Shown: positions 63,415 through 64,000 of the stretch, piece by piece | How positions within the stretch are numbered: position 1 is the first letter of the stretch | Layout of the letters: every line of letters begins with the position of its first letter | Source: Candidatus Poribacteria bacterium | GTDB lineage: Bacteria; Poribacteria; WGA-4E; JAJDTR01 | Direction of reading: 5' to 3' | Assembly (NCBI GenBank): GCA_028820655.1 | Contig: JAPPIK010000024.1 | Coordinates: 1 to 64,000, forward strand | DNA: 64,000 nucleotides | Position numbers and translations under genes: made by a program | Notes under the pieces: generated by a model | What the model saw: only the letters and a program-made list of their open reading frames with translations | What the model was told of the DNA's origin: nothing | Database searches by the model: none

Positions 63415-64000
63415 TTACCTCTCCGACTGCTCAACGCCGGCGCTGTAGGTGTCCTCGCTGGCTGTGCCCTCCTCCGTCAGCCCGCCGGCATCAATCCATT
63501 CCTTGATGCTCCGGATGCTGTCCGCTACCGAGTAGATAGGCTCAAAATCGATGAGATTCTTTGCCTTCGACATATCGAAAGAAATCTCCTCGCCTTGCGC
63601 CATGCTCCACGGGAACCCGCACTCGACCTCGATCTCGGGAACGATGTTTTTGATGATCTCGACAAACTCCGAACCTCGTGTGGGGCTGGCGCCGCAGCAG
63701 TTGAAAATCTCGCCCACGGCGCCCGGGTGCTCCCCGGCGGCGATGTGCATTCGCGCGGCGTCACGGTAATCCACGTAGTGGCAAAGCTCCTCGGTCGAGA
63801 AATGCGGGATCTGAACCTTTACGCCTTCAGCCAGTTGAACGGCAAACTCCCGCCAACCCCGCCCGCCCCCCTGTCCGTGCGGTCCGATGACGGCTGTCAG
63901 CCGCAGAACCGTCGTCGGGACGCCGTACTGATGGTAATAGGTTAGCGCCAACTCCTCCTGCATCCGTTTGGTGGTGGAGTATATGTCCTTTGGTCTGCAC
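63415..64000 (-). CDS. NAD-dependent epimerase/dehydratase, C-terminal part (runs off the window)
   Basis: The C-terminal 195 residues of an extended SDR sugar-nucleotide epimerase-like protein. The sequence stays open to the right edge and there reads KDIYSTTKRMQEELALTYYH, containing the YxxxK active-site motif, then TTVLRLTAVIGPHGQGGGRG. The C-terminal end carries FEPIYSVADSIRSIKEWIDA. Start and NAD site lie outside the window. Confidence 0.88.
   Translation of the reverse strand, partial: CRPKDIYSTTKRMQEELALTYYHQYGVPTTVLRLTAVIGPHGQGGGRGWREFAVQLAEGVKVQIPHFSTEELCHYVDYRDAARMHIAAGEHPGAVGEIFNCCGASPTRGSEFVEIIKNIVPEIEVECGFPWSMAQGEEISFDMSKAKNLIDFEPIYSVADSIRSIKEWIDAGGLTEEGTASEDTYSAGVEQSER

Overview
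The window comes from a bacterial chromosome of middling GC content. Nearly every gene lies on the minus strand; only a lipoprotein, a Gfo/Idh/MocA oxidoreductase, tRNA-Leu and a small coiled-coil membrane protein lie on the plus strand. The mix of genes (SUF iron-sulfur assembly, a two-part acyl-CoA dehydratase activase, ankyrin proteins, many VOC/PhnB-like small proteins) together with several families of short intergenic hairpin repeats reminds me of Candidatus Poribacteria or a related uncultivated lineage. This is a guess from memory: the window has no rRNA or ribosomal protein to test it.

Layout. 0-2.8 kb: lipoprotein, Gfo/Idh/MocA oxidoreductase, small DMT-type membrane protein. 2.9-12 kb: an iron-sulfur assembly cluster read right to left (MoaA, SufC, SufB, SufD, glutaredoxin, SufS, SufU, Rieske ferredoxin, a SufT/DUF59 protein and a DUF971-rhodanese fusion). 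12.9-22 kb: a flippase-like membrane protein and a large BadF/BcrA-type activase encoded as two genes, with a decayed HAD phosphatase between them and a TetR regulator upstream; a 24-bp palindrome in front of the first activase gene is a likely operator. 22.8-26.2 kb: tRNA-Leu with promoter and terminator, then PII, glutamine synthetase with a sigma-54-type promoter and an upstream NtrC-like dyad, and dCTP deaminase. 26.4-29.8 kb: YwaF-like membrane protein, SPL-type radical SAM protein with an apparently leaderless promoter, VOC protein, ankyrin protein.

30-37.6 kb is accessory DNA. A two-gene module (an ABC/AAA-type ATPase followed 4 bp later by a small protein with a PD-(D/E)XK-like D...ExK signature) looks like an anti-phage system I cannot match to a named family. 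Next comes a 1136-residue RecB-like nuclease/helicase flanked by 495-bp direct repeats; the left repeat is a broken copy of the 2-hydroxyacid dehydrogenase gene that is intact on the right. 37.6-47.4 kb carries SDR, VOC, PhnB-like, YciI, SRPBCC, DUF1801, DUF899, DUF1904, GyrI-like, ankyrin and two DNA-repair genes (AlkD-like, pyrimidine-dimer glycosylase).

47.5-60.5 kb is a nested defence island with all genes in one direction: hsdM, hsdS, a Kiwa-like pair (KwaA membrane protein and KwaB DUF4868), a DUF6978-like/DUF1828 pair of unknown role, an OLD-like ATPase-TOPRIM protein, hsdR and a YgjP-type metallopeptidase. Strong sigma-70-like promoters lie in front of hsdM and upstream of kwaA. The window closes with an orphan nucleotidyltransferase, DUF1761 and VOC genes, tRNA-Asn, the coiled-coil protein and the C-terminal part of an NAD-dependent epimerase that runs off the right edge.
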